DNA of 62,533 nucleotides. Origin: an uncultured Eubacteriales bacterium (GTDB lineage Bacteria; Bacillota; Clostridia; Oscillospirales; Oscillospiraceae). The DNA lies in contig URAZ01000021.1 in the NCBI GenBank assembly GCA_900545925.1, forward strand, positions 1 through 62,533, written 5' to 3'. Shown piece by piece: positions 35,752 to 44,088 of this stretch (position 1 is the stretch's first letter; the number at the start of each line of letters is the position of its first letter). A program made the translations under genes and the position numbers. The notes under the pieces are model-generated. The model did not search any database. It was not told the DNA's origin and worked only from the letters and a program-made list of their open reading frames with translations.

Positions 35752-36176
35752 CGTAGATCCTCCAGTCTGCGGTTCTCGCCGAGTTTTGTGATCGTCTCGG
35801 CGAATTCGTTCATGGTTTTGGCGAACTTCGCGCCCTCTGCCGCCGAGACCCATTCCACGCGCGTGCGCTCACGCTCAATGCCGAGGAAGTCCAGCATGGA
35901 GAACAGGAGCGTCATGCGCCGCCGGGCGTAATAGTTGCCGGTCGTGTAGTGGCAGTCGCCGGGATGGCAGCCGCAGAGGATCACGCCGTCGGCTCCGCGC
36001 TGAAACGCGCGGAGAATAAACATCGGGTTCAGCCGGCAGGAGCACGGAATGCGGATGATCTTCACATTGGCCGGGTAACTCAGCCGGTTTGTGCCGGAGA
36101 GATCGGCGCCCGCGTAGGAGCACCAGTTGCAGCAGAACGCCACGATCGTGGGCGTCCAGGAGCCGTTTACCTGCAT
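35739..36176 (-). CDS. flxD: MvhD/FlxD-type electron transfer subunit
   Basis: 145 residues of the MvhD family (PF02662). Five conserved cysteines bind a [2Fe-2S] cluster: FCCNWCSYAGAD, RIPCSCRLNP and ILCGCHPGDCHY. In Mvh/Hdr and Flx/Hdr complexes this subunit delivers electrons to the bifurcating flavin of HdrA. The start MQVNGSWTP overlaps the hdrA stop by 10 bp, which fits a tight complex with HdrA. Confidence 0.92.
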   Translation of the reverse strand: MQVNGSWTPTIVAFCCNWCSYAGADLSGTNRLSYPANVKIIRIPCSCRLNPMFILRAFQRGADGVILCGCHPGDCHYTTGNYYARRRMTLLFSMLDFLGIERERTRVEWVSAAEGAKFAKTMNEFAETITKLGENRRLEDLRCKE

Positions 36177-38158
36177 ATCGCATCCACCTCCGCAATGATT
36201 TGACGGTTGGAGAAGCCCTTGAGATCCATCGCGCCGGACATGCACGCGACGGTGCATGCGCCGCAGCCCTGACAGACCGCCGGGTTGACCTGCGCCACGC
36301 GCCGCACGAGCGTCGTGCGGTTCGGGCCTCTGAATTCTTTGTCGATGTAAGTGATCGCGCCGTAGGGGCAGACCTTTTCGCAGTTGGAGCAGCCATTGCA
36401 CATCATCTCGTCCGGCTGCGCCACGCACGGATTGCACGTCAGGCTGTCCTTGCACAGAAGTCCGATGACCTTTGCTGCAGCGGCGGACGCCTGTGCGACC
36501 GTCTCGGGAATATCCTTCGGCCCCTGGCACATACCGGACAGGAATACGCCCGCAGTCGGGCTTTCAACCGGGCGAAGCTTCGGATGGGCCTCCGTAAAGA
36601 AGTCGTTCGTATCCATGGAGGCGGTCAGCATGGTCGCAAGCGGCCGCGCGGACTTATCCGGTTCGATGGCGGCAGCCAGCACGACCATGTCGGCGTCAAT
36701 GTGCAGCTGCCGGTTGTCCAGCAGATCGGAGGCCTGCACCTTCAGCTTGCCGTTTTCGGGCGTGACCTTGCCGACCATGCCCTTGATGTAATGTACGCCG
36801 TACTGCTCGACGGCTCTGCGGTAGAACTCGTCAAAGTTCTTGCCGGGGGTGCGCACGTCGATATAGAACACATATACGTCTGTATCCGGGTATTTTTCGC
36901 GGCAGAGCATGGCATGCTTCGCCGTGTACATGCAGCAGATCTTGGAGCAGTAGGGCTTGCCCTTCTCCACACCGTCGCAGCGGGAGCCGACGCACTGGAC
37001 GAAGACGATGGTCTTCGGATGTGTCCCGTCGGACGGGCGCAGGAGCGTGCCGCTCGTGGGGCCGGCGGCGTTCATGAGACGCTCAAATTCGAGGCTGGAA
37101 ACGACGTCCGGGCTCTGGCTGTAGGCAAATTCATCGAATTTGGAAAGATCGATGGGGTTGAAGCCCGTCGCGGCGACGATGGCGCCGTATTCCTGCTCAA
37201 TGAACGTGTCGGTCTGCTTGTAATCGATTGCCCCGGCGGAACAGACCTTCGCGCACACGCCGCACTTGCCGTTTTTGAGCATGCTGCAGTAGTTGGGATC
37301 GATGGTCGCAACCTTCGGCACGGCCTGCGCAAACGGGATATAGATCGCGCGGCGATTGTCCATACCGAGGTTAAATTCGTTTGGAACCTTCTTCTGCGGA
37401 CACTTTTCCGTGCACAGACCGCAGCCGGTGCAGACGTCCTCCTTCACAAAGCGCGCTTTGCGGCGGATTTTCACATGGAAGTTGCCGACAAAGCCGCCGA
37501 CGGATTCAACCTCGGAATAGGAATAGATGTGGATTTTTTCGTTCTGCGCACAGTCAACCATTTTCGGTGTCAGGATGCACGCCGCGCAGTCGAGTGTCGG
37601 GAACGTCTTGTCGATCTGGGTCATCTTGCCGCCGATGGTCGGCTGCTTTTCGACGATATCGACCTCAAAGCCAGCCTCGGCAATGTCCAGTGCCGTCTGG
37701 ATGCCCGCGATGCCGCCGCCGATGACGAGCGCACGCTTGGTGACCGGGCTGGAACCTGCGGTCAGAGGCGCGTTCAGATGCACCTTGGCGATGGCGGCGC
37801 GGCCCAGAATGATCGCCTTTTCCGTGCCGGCTTCCTTGTCCTTGTGAATCCAGGAGCACTGTTCGCGGATATTTGCGATCTCGACCATATAGGGGTTCAG
37901 ACCTGCTTTTTCGCAGGTCTTGCGGAACGTCTGCTCGTGCATTCTGGGCGAGCAGGAACAGATGACCACGCCGGTCAGACCGTATTCATGGATTTTCTCC
38001 TGAATCATCTGCTGGCCGGTCTGGGAACACATGTACTGGTAATTGGTGGAGAAAACAACGCCGGGCTCCTTGGCAAGGGCCTGCGAGACTGTTTCCACAT
38101 CGACGGTCGCGGCAATGTTGCTGCCGCACCAGCATACGAATACGCCGATTCTCTGCAT
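36167..38158 (-). CDS. hdrA: HdrA-type flavin-based electron-bifurcating subunit
   Basis: 663 residues. N-terminal QRIGVFVCWCGSNIA and CSCSPRMHEQTFR form the HdrA cluster-binding part; RALVIGGGIAGIQTALDIAEAG is the FAD Rossmann motif; CTGCGLCTEKCP and CGVCAKVCSAGAIDY lie in an inserted ferredoxin; CNGCSNCEKVCPYGAI and CQGCGACTVACMSGAM form the C-terminal one. In characterised complexes the HdrA FAD splits an electron pair between a high-potential path (via HdrBC) and ferredoxin. AAGGAGGG precedes the ATG. The C-terminal ferredoxin is the usual docking route for low-potential electrons. Confidence 0.93.
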   Translation of the reverse strand: MQRIGVFVCWCGSNIAATVDVETVSQALAKEPGVVFSTNYQYMCSQTGQQMIQEKIHEYGLTGVVICSCSPRMHEQTFRKTCEKAGLNPYMVEIANIREQCSWIHKDKEAGTEKAIILGRAAIAKVHLNAPLTAGSSPVTKRALVIGGGIAGIQTALDIAEAGFEVDIVEKQPTIGGKMTQIDKTFPTLDCAACILTPKMVDCAQNEKIHIYSYSEVESVGGFVGNFHVKIRRKARFVKEDVCTGCGLCTEKCPQKKVPNEFNLGMDNRRAIYIPFAQAVPKVATIDPNYCSMLKNGKCGVCAKVCSAGAIDYKQTDTFIEQEYGAIVAATGFNPIDLSKFDEFAYSQSPDVVSSLEFERLMNAAGPTSGTLLRPSDGTHPKTIVFVQCVGSRCDGVEKGKPYCSKICCMYTAKHAMLCREKYPDTDVYVFYIDVRTPGKNFDEFYRRAVEQYGVHYIKGMVGKVTPENGKLKVQASDLLDNRQLHIDADMVVLAAAIEPDKSARPLATMLTASMDTNDFFTEAHPKLRPVESPTAGVFLSGMCQGPKDIPETVAQASAAAAKVIGLLCKDSLTCNPCVAQPDEMMCNGCSNCEKVCPYGAITYIDKEFRGPNRTTLVRRVAQVNPAVCQGCGACTVACMSGAMDLKGFSNRQIIAEVDAICR

Positions 38159-38170
38159 TGCGTTCCCTCC

Positions 38171-38557
38171 TTACTTTTTATATTTGCGGAACGCCGCGGC
38201 AATCGCCTGCTGCGGCAGTTCTTCGTCAAGAATTTCCGGGATGCGCTCGGGCTTCAGGTGATCCATGCCCTGTTGGCGCTGCACGGCATTGCGCACGGCC
38301 TCAATGAGTTTTGCAGGCTCGACGTTTCGGGGACAGCGCTCGACGCAGGCAAAGCAGCTCAGACAGGTGTAGATGCCCTTCGAGGAAAGCAGTTCCTCAA
38401 TTCGGCCGTTTTCGACCATGGAGACAAACTGATGCGGATGGTATTCCATCTCGTCATACGCAGGACAGCTTGCCGAGCATTTGCCGCAGCGCATGCACTT
38501 TCTGGGGTTCACGCCGGAGATGCGGGTGACGGTTTCGATCATGTTCTGATTGTTCAT
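38171..38557 (-). CDS. hdrC: HdrC-type ferredoxin subunit
   Basis: 128 residues carrying two [4Fe-4S] motifs, CMRCGKCSASCPA and CLSCFACVERCP, on an all-helical scaffold. HdrC passes electrons from HdrA to the active site of HdrB. Its ATG overlaps the hdrB stop as ATGA. It has no membrane segments, so the complex is soluble. Confidence 0.92.
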   Translation of the reverse strand: MNNQNMIETVTRISGVNPRKCMRCGKCSASCPAYDEMEYHPHQFVSMVENGRIEELLSSKGIYTCLSCFACVERCPRNVEPAKLIEAVRNAVQRQQGMDHLKPERIPEILDEELPQQAIAAAFRKYKK

Positions 38558-39345
38558 GCGTCCTCCTCCCCGCAGCCGAGCGCCTCGGCCAGAAGCTCCG
38601 TGAAATAAACGACAGGCAGCGCGCCGTCCGTGTTGTGCAGCAGATTGTAGCTGCACAGGGGACATGCCGTAATGAGAAGTTCCGCGCCCTGCGCTTTCGC
38701 ATTGTCCGTGATCTTCCGTGCCTGCTTCGCGGCATAGGCGTTGTTTTCAACTGCCATATAGCCGCCGCAGCATTCATTGCGCTGTGCGTAAATAACAGGC
38801 TCCGCGCCGATAGCCCGGATGAAGTCCTCGAGCATTTTCGGGTTCTCCGGGTCATCAAACTGCATCTCACGGCTGGGCCGCAGGAGCATGCAGCCGTAAT
38901 ATGCGCCGATTTTCCTGCCCGTAAGCGGCTTTACGACAGCCTCTTTGACCTTGTCCCAGCCGATCTCGTCGCGCAGAACCTCGAGATAGTGCAGAACCCT
39001 TGTCTCACCAGCATAAGGCGTTTCCGGCTTTAAGTAGTTGTTGACCTTGGTGCGGATGTCTTCGCTGTGCTGCATGTCGCCGTTCACACGCTTTAAAACG
39101 TGGTGGCAGGCAGAACAGAGGGACACCAGCGGCTGGCCCGCGTCACGCGCGGCCATCAGTGCACGGACGGAAGAAAGGCGCGTGGCGATCTCATCGTTTG
39201 ATTGCGGATACACCGCGCCGCAGCACTGCCACTCCGGAATCTCGCAGAGCGAAAAGCCAAGCTTTTCCGCCGCAAGCCGTCCGGCTCTGTCCAGCTGCGC
39301 GCCCTTGGTCTTGAGCGTGCAGCCGGGGAAATAGCTGTAATTCAT
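38554..39345 (-). CDS. hdrB: HdrB-type CCG-domain subunit
   Basis: 263 residues with both CCG cysteine motifs: first copy CTLKTKGAQL...WQCCGAV...CSACHHV, second copy YYGCMLLRP...NECCGGYMA...CPLCSYN. These hold the non-cubane [4Fe-4S] clusters that reduce a disulfide in methanogen Hdr. Methanogen coenzymes M and B are not expected in this organism. The acceptor may therefore be another disulfide, a protein partner, or FrdAB itself. It is the first Hdr gene after fumC, with a 13-bp gap. Confidence 0.92.
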   Translation of the reverse strand: MNYSYFPGCTLKTKGAQLDRAGRLAAEKLGFSLCEIPEWQCCGAVYPQSNDEIATRLSSVRALMAARDAGQPLVSLCSACHHVLKRVNGDMQHSEDIRTKVNNYLKPETPYAGETRVLHYLEVLRDEIGWDKVKEAVVKPLTGRKIGAYYGCMLLRPSREMQFDDPENPKMLEDFIRAIGAEPVIYAQRNECCGGYMAVENNAYAAKQARKITDNAKAQGAELLITACPLCSYNLLHNTDGALPVVYFTELLAEALGCGEEDA

Positions 39346-39358
39346 TGTGACCCTCCCA

Positions 39359-40735
39359 TCAGATCATGTTCTCCGGGTGGAACACCTCGTCGAAGCGCTC
39401 CGCCGTCAAAAAGCCGAGGCTCACGCAGGCTTCCTTGAGGGAGATGTTTTCTTTATAGGCTTTCTTTGCCGTCTTGGCTGCGTTTTCATAGCCGATATAC
39501 GGGTTCAGTGCCGTGACGAGCATAAGAGAGTTGTGCAGATTGTGCTCCATCTTCTCACGGTTCGCGCGGATGCCGCAGGCGCAGCGGTCGTTGAACGAGA
39601 CAATGGACTCGGCCAGCAGCCGCGCCGACTGCAGGAAATTATAGATGCAGACCGGCATGAACACGTTCAGCTCGAAATTGCCCTGCGACGCGGCCATGGA
39701 CACGGCCACATCGTTGCCCATGACCTGTACGGCGACCATCGTAACGGCTTCGCACTGGGTAGGGTTGACCTTGCCGGGCATGATGGACGAGCCGGGCTCG
39801 TTTTCGGGGATGAAGATCTCACCGAGGCCGTCCCGCGGGCCGGAGGCCAGCCAGCGCACGTCGTTTGCGATCTTCATCATATCGGCGGCCAGCGCCTTCA
39901 AAGCGCCGTGTGCAAAGACGATCTCGTCCTTGCTGGTCAGCGCGTGAAATTTATTCTCTGCCGTTTTGAAGTCCTTGCCTGTCAGCTTCGCAATTTCAGC
40001 GGCGACCGCTGTATCGAAGCCCTTCGGCGTGTTGAGGCCCGTGCCGACGGCGGTGCCGCCGAGCGCCAGTTCCTTCAGGGGCTTCACGGCCAGAAGCAGC
40101 AGTTCCTTATCCCGTTCCAGACTCGATCTCCAGCCGGAAATTTCCTGCGGGAAGGAGATGGGCGTGGCGTCCTGCAGATGCGTCCGGCCGGACTTGACAA
40201 TGCCTGCATTTTCTTCCTCCAGACGGCGGAATGTTGCTGTCAGCGTGTCGATGGCAGGGATGACCTTGTCCTCAATCGCACAGACCGCCGCGATGTGCAT
40301 CGCGGTCGGGAATGTGTCGTTGGACGACTGAGACATGTTGATATCATCGTTCGGGTGCAGAAGCTTTCTGCCCGCGATCTCATTGCCGCGGTTGGCAATG
40401 ACCTCGTTGCTGTTCATGTTGGACTGCGTGCCGGAGCCGGTCTGCCAGACGACGAGCGGGAAATTGTCCAGAAGCTGGCCGGAAATGACCTCGTCCGCCG
40501 CCTGTTCAATGGCGGCAAGCTTTTCTTCGGTCATTTTCTCAGGACGCAGGGCGCGGTTGGCGCGCGCAGCAGCCTTTTTGAGAATGCCGAAGGCATGGAC
40601 GATCTCGGCGGGCATCGTCTCGATGCCGACGCCGATGGGGAAGTTGTTGTGGCTGCGCTCGGTCTGTGCGCCCCAGTATTTGTCTGCCGGGACGCGAACC
40701 TCACCCATGGAATCGTGTTCGACGCGATATTCCAT
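39359..40735 (-). CDS. fumC: class II fumarate hydratase
   Basis: 458 residues of the aspartase/fumarase superfamily. Signature GSSIMPGKVNPTQCE, SSNDTFPTAMH and TGSGTQSNMNSNEV are all present. It is the oxygen-stable, iron-free enzyme that dehydrates malate to fumarate. Placed between mdh and the hdr/frd genes it supplies fumarate to FrdAB. The ATG at 40735 has AAGGAG eight bases upstream. The superfamily includes aspartase, but the full FumC-like signature context and neighbours favour fumarase. Confidence 0.93.
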   Translation of the reverse strand: MEYRVEHDSMGEVRVPADKYWGAQTERSHNNFPIGVGIETMPAEIVHAFGILKKAAARANRALRPEKMTEEKLAAIEQAADEVISGQLLDNFPLVVWQTGSGTQSNMNSNEVIANRGNEIAGRKLLHPNDDINMSQSSNDTFPTAMHIAAVCAIEDKVIPAIDTLTATFRRLEEENAGIVKSGRTHLQDATPISFPQEISGWRSSLERDKELLLLAVKPLKELALGGTAVGTGLNTPKGFDTAVAAEIAKLTGKDFKTAENKFHALTSKDEIVFAHGALKALAADMMKIANDVRWLASGPRDGLGEIFIPENEPGSSIMPGKVNPTQCEAVTMVAVQVMGNDVAVSMAASQGNFELNVFMPVCIYNFLQSARLLAESIVSFNDRCACGIRANREKMEHNLHNSLMLVTALNPYIGYENAAKTAKKAYKENISLKEACVSLGFLTAERFDEVFHPENMI

Positions 40736-40755
40736 TGTTTTTTCTCCTTCTATTA

Positions 40756-41700
40756 TCAAATCTCGACCTGATGAATAACTTCCTTCAGCTTTTCTGCGCT
40801 GGCGCGAAGCTTGTCAACCTCGCCGTCGGTCAGCTGGTTGAGGATCTTGCCGCGTACGCCCTGATTGTCAACCAGCACGAGCGTAGACAGGCACACATCG
40901 GATACGCCGTATTCGCCGTGCATCATGGTCGAGACAGTCACAGCCGTTCCGGCGGTACTCTGCACACACTTGCACAGATGACAGACCGACATCGCAACGG
41001 CATAGAACGTTGCGCCCTTGTTCTTGATGACCTGTGCGCCGGAGGTTTTGACGAACTGTTCAATCTCCTCATAGTTCTGGTCCCATTTAATGCGGTCGCA
41101 GTCGGGAGAATGCTCTTTATAAGAATCAATGTGATTGTTTGCAATGTGGACAAGGCTCCAGGGGACGAAGGAGGAATCGCCGTGCTCACCGTAGACATGC
41201 GCATGCACGTTCTTCGGGCTGATGCAGAAGCGCTTGGCAAGCGTTGACTGCAGGCGGCTGGTGTCGAGGATGGTGCCGGAGCCGATGATGTGGCTTTCGG
41301 GAACGCCGGAGATTTTGTGGAACACATACGTCAGCACATCGACCGGGTTGGAGACGATGATATAGATTGCATCTGGCGCGGCGGCGGTGATCTGCGGGGC
41401 AATGTCCTTGATGATGTTGACATTGGCCTGCGCCAGTTCCAGACGGCTCTGCCCGGCCTTGCGGGGAAGACCCGAGGTGATGATGACGATATCGGAGCCG
41501 GAGGCAGCGTCATAATCGCCGGAACGAACGATCGTCGGGGAACAGAACGGCGCGCCCTGATAGATATCCATGGCCTCGCCAAAGGCCTTCTGCTTGTTGA
41601 CGTCGATCAGGACGATCTCGGATGCGATACCCTGGATCATCAAGTCGTTTGCGATCGTGGCGCCTACGCTTCCCGCGCCGATGACAGTAATCTTACTCAT
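40756..41700 (-). CDS. mdh: malate dehydrogenase (LDH/MDH family)
   Basis: 314 residues. NAD-binding GAGSVGATIAND, catalytic histidine in GEHGDSSFVPWS, and the mobile substrate loop SGLPRKAGQSR. The residue equivalent to lactate-dehydrogenase Gln102 is arginine here (PRK), the determinant for oxaloacetate/malate, so I call MDH although overall similarity to LDH is high. It reduces oxaloacetate to malate with NADH. It is the first gene of the 12-gene operon, behind a promoter overlapped by a long palindrome. Confidence 0.87.
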   Translation of the reverse strand: MSKITVIGAGSVGATIANDLMIQGIASEIVLIDVNKQKAFGEAMDIYQGAPFCSPTIVRSGDYDAASGSDIVIITSGLPRKAGQSRLELAQANVNIIKDIAPQITAAAPDAIYIIVSNPVDVLTYVFHKISGVPESHIIGSGTILDTSRLQSTLAKRFCISPKNVHAHVYGEHGDSSFVPWSLVHIANNHIDSYKEHSPDCDRIKWDQNYEEIEQFVKTSGAQVIKNKGATFYAVAMSVCHLCKCVQSTAGTAVTVSTMMHGEYGVSDVCLSTLVLVDNQGVRGKILNQLTDGEVDKLRASAEKLKEVIHQVEI

Positions 41701-41740
41701 ACACAAAACCCCCAATTTCAGTTTTGAATCAAACAAAATA

Positions 41741-41785
41741 TACCGATATAATTTTATCGGTTATTACGATAAAATTATATCGGTA
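41741..41785. promoter_or_regulatory. 45-bp perfect inverted repeat, candidate double operator of the mdh operon
   Basis: Arms of 19 bp (TACCGATATAATTTTATCG and its exact complement) around GTTATTA. Each arm also extends into a smaller palindrome ACCGATA-N6-TATCGGT; the two centres, 41751.5 and 41774.5, are 23 bp apart. The right arm contains the mdh -10 box. This fits a repressor binding as two dimers. The regulator could be the adjacent LysR protein or an unlinked factor. Confidence 0.75.
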
Positions 41786-41803
41786 TTCTGTTGGAAGCAC
41801 CAA
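41774..41803 (-). promoter_or_regulatory. promoter of the mdh-frd operon
   Basis: On the minus strand TTGGTG (41798-41803) and TATAAT (41774-41779) with an 18-bp spacer. The -10 lies inside the long inverted repeat. Confidence 0.7.
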
Positions 41804-41868
41804 TGCTTTTTTGAACGCAGGCATGCTCTTTTTGATATGGAAAAACGTCACGTTTTTGCAGCAAATCA

Positions 41869-42768
41869 TCAGACAGACACCTTGTGCTCCCGCACAAACT
41901 GAACAAATCCGGCTTCGATCTCACTCATTGCATATTGCTTATGATATACCAGCGCGTTGAGATACAAACTCTGGTTGTCGCTGCACGGGATCTGGACGAG
42001 ATTCCAGCGCTGGATGCAGTGCTCCGGGATCGCCGGGGCCAGCATGTAGGAATTCGGAATGGTTTCGAGAAGCGTCATCTGGGCCAAGCGGTCAACACAG
42101 TAGATCTTCCGGCGCACCAGTTCCTCAGGTTTGCCCTGTACGCGGAACACATCGCCGTGGACGATCTCGGGCAGTCCGTCGAGTTCCGTGCGAAGGACGG
42201 AACTGCGCCCGGCAAGCGGGTGCGACTGGTTCATGGTGACAAGATAGTGATATTTGCTCAGAAGTTCAAAACTCAGGCCGCGGGCGCTGGTCTGCTCGTC
42301 AAAATAATCGCGGTATTCCGAACGGAAGCGGATTACGCCGATCTCTGTCTCGCCGCTTGCGAGCGTCTCAAGCGCTGTGCGCGCGTGGCATTCGCGGATG
42401 ACCGCATCGACCGGCTCTGCCTGCGGCAGTCCGGCCAGATACTGTGCCGTCAGATCCAGCATGGCCGCCGAGCGCGGGATGCACACGCGCAGCCGGTTCG
42501 CCACGGCCCGCTTGGGGCCGAGCGCTTCAATGGCCTCCGTCTCGCGCAGAATGGACTTTGCGTGCTGCAGGAAGATCGTGCCGCGTGTCGTGGGACGGAC
42601 GCCGCGCGTGGAACGCTCAAAAATGCGGAAGCCAAGCATCTGCTCCACATCATGCAGAATACGGCTGAGGTTCGGCTGCCCGATGAATAGATTCTCCGCC
42701 GCCTGTGAGATCGAACGGGTACGTTCAATCTCAATGATGTACTGCAAATGCTGTGTATTCATAGCCAT
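41869..42768 (-). CDS. LysR-family transcriptional regulator
   Basis: 299 residues. N-terminal winged helix with LQYIIEIERTRSISQAAENLFIGQPNLSRILHDVEQMLG, then a two-lobed effector domain. It lies 168 bp upstream of mdh in the same orientation, so it is a good candidate regulator of the succinate operon; a C4-dicarboxylate could be the effector (inference). Two starts six bases apart are possible (42768 or 42762); GAGGG favours neither strongly. Confidence 0.9.
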   Translation of the reverse strand: MAMNTQHLQYIIEIERTRSISQAAENLFIGQPNLSRILHDVEQMLGFRIFERSTRGVRPTTRGTIFLQHAKSILRETEAIEALGPKRAVANRLRVCIPRSAAMLDLTAQYLAGLPQAEPVDAVIRECHARTALETLASGETEIGVIRFRSEYRDYFDEQTSARGLSFELLSKYHYLVTMNQSHPLAGRSSVLRTELDGLPEIVHGDVFRVQGKPEELVRRKIYCVDRLAQMTLLETIPNSYMLAPAIPEHCIQRWNLVQIPCSDNQSLYLNALVYHKQYAMSEIEAGFVQFVREHKVSV

Positions 42769-42852
42769 ACCGCCCTCTACTTTATATCATTTCTAATATA
42801 TCACTTTTTGCGCTGTTTTGCAACCGGGGGGATACCAGCGCTCTGCACAAAA

Positions 42853-44088
42853 TCATATACCCTTTTTCGGGACTTCTTGGCGCTTTTCATGCCCGGACCG
42901 CATGGGCAGTTCGGCGAAGAAGGTGTTGACGCCGGTTTCGCTCTCCGCCCAGACGCTGCCGCCGTGCGTCTGCGCGATGGCCTGCGCGATGGAAAGCCCG
43001 AGTCCGAAGCTGCCGTCGCGTGTCCGCGCGGCGTCAGCACGGGAAAAGCGGTCAAAGATCTGCCGCAGCGCCTGCGGCGCGATCGCCTCGCCTTCGTTCG
43101 AGACGGACAGGCGGCAGCGGTTTTTCCCGCACCGGGAAAGACGAACTGTGACTGTGCCGCCGGAGGCATATTTCCGGGCGTTGTCGAGATAGATCTCCAC
43201 AAGCTGGCTAAGCTGGCGTCTGTCGCCGCTGACCATAATGTCCGCCTCCAACTCTGTCTGGAGCGTCAGACCGCGTTCAAACAGCGCGGCCTCGAACAGC
43301 AGCGCGCTGCTCTCGGTGATTTGGCTGAGATCACACGGCTCGAATGCACACGCAGCCTGTTCGTTCTCGGCCCGCGCCAGTTCCAGAAGCCGCTCGACCA
43401 GCGCACGCATCTGCGTTGCCATGGCGTCAATGCCGGAAAGAAAGGTCTGCTTCTGCGCTGCGTCGTAGTCTGGACTTTGTAAAAGTTCCGTGTTCGTCAG
43501 GATGACGGTCAGCGGTGTTTTGAGTTCATGTGAAGCATCGGCGACGAACTGCTTTTGCTGCCGCCACGCCTGTTCCACGGGCTTGACTGCGCTATGCGCC
43601 AGCGGCACTGCAAGGCCGAAAAATACAAGCAGGCCGAGCGTGCCGAGCAGCGCTCCGGTCTTTAAAAGTGTGCGCAGCGTCTGCTGTTCACCGGAAATGT
43701 CTGCAAAGATCACGCTGCCAGTCACGCGGCAGTAGCGCAGGCTGTATTCCGGAATTTCACCGATGGCGTCCTGTGAAGCCTGCGCCGCGGCGGCGACCAT
43801 CCGCAAAAACGCCCGGTCGGTCAGATCGTAATCGCTTGACCCGATGGCAACCAGATTGCCGAATGCGTCGGTCTGCAGCACGAAATACGGCAGGTGCACC
43901 TGCTGCGGCTCCTGCCCTGGCTGGACAGGAGAGAAGGGATCGGCCGCGATGGCCTGCATCATGCTGATGGACTGGGTACGCAGGTTCTGCTTTGTCAGCG
44001 TATAAAAAAGTCCGAGGATCGCGCCAAGCATCACGGCAGCGACCAGCACGATTGCGAGAATGATCTTCAGCCGCAGCTTTTTCAGCAT
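42853..44088 (-). CDS. sensor histidine kinase
   Basis: 411 residues. Transmembrane segments at about 10-30 and 165-190 enclose an extracytoplasmic sensor domain; there is only a minimal linker rather than a full HAMP. The phospho-acceptor is in FVADASHELKTPLTVILTNTELL, followed by an HATPase domain with N box EIYLDNARKYA and G boxes FGLGLSIAQAI. It overlaps the response regulator gene by 7 bp. The signal and targets are unknown. Confidence 0.93.
   Translation of the reverse strand: MLKKLRLKIILAIVLVAAVMLGAILGLFYTLTKQNLRTQSISMMQAIAADPFSPVQPGQEPQQVHLPYFVLQTDAFGNLVAIGSSDYDLTDRAFLRMVAAAAQASQDAIGEIPEYSLRYCRVTGSVIFADISGEQQTLRTLLKTGALLGTLGLLVFFGLAVPLAHSAVKPVEQAWRQQKQFVADASHELKTPLTVILTNTELLQSPDYDAAQKQTFLSGIDAMATQMRALVERLLELARAENEQAACAFEPCDLSQITESSALLFEAALFERGLTLQTELEADIMVSGDRRQLSQLVEIYLDNARKYASGGTVTVRLSRCGKNRCRLSVSNEGEAIAPQALRQIFDRFSRADAARTRDGSFGLGLSIAQAIAQTHGGSVWAESETGVNTFFAELPMRSGHEKRQEVPKKGI

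Noticed and set aside
36089..38608. Very long plus-strand open frame opposite hdrA/hdrC
   Set aside because: It is an antisense artefact of GC-rich codon use; the minus-strand proteins have clear family motifs and ribosome sites, and the plus frame has none.
38554..39345. Methanogenic heterodisulfide reduction
   Set aside because: Hdr homology is real, but nothing else in the window suggests coenzyme M/B metabolism and all neighbours are bacterial fermentation genes.
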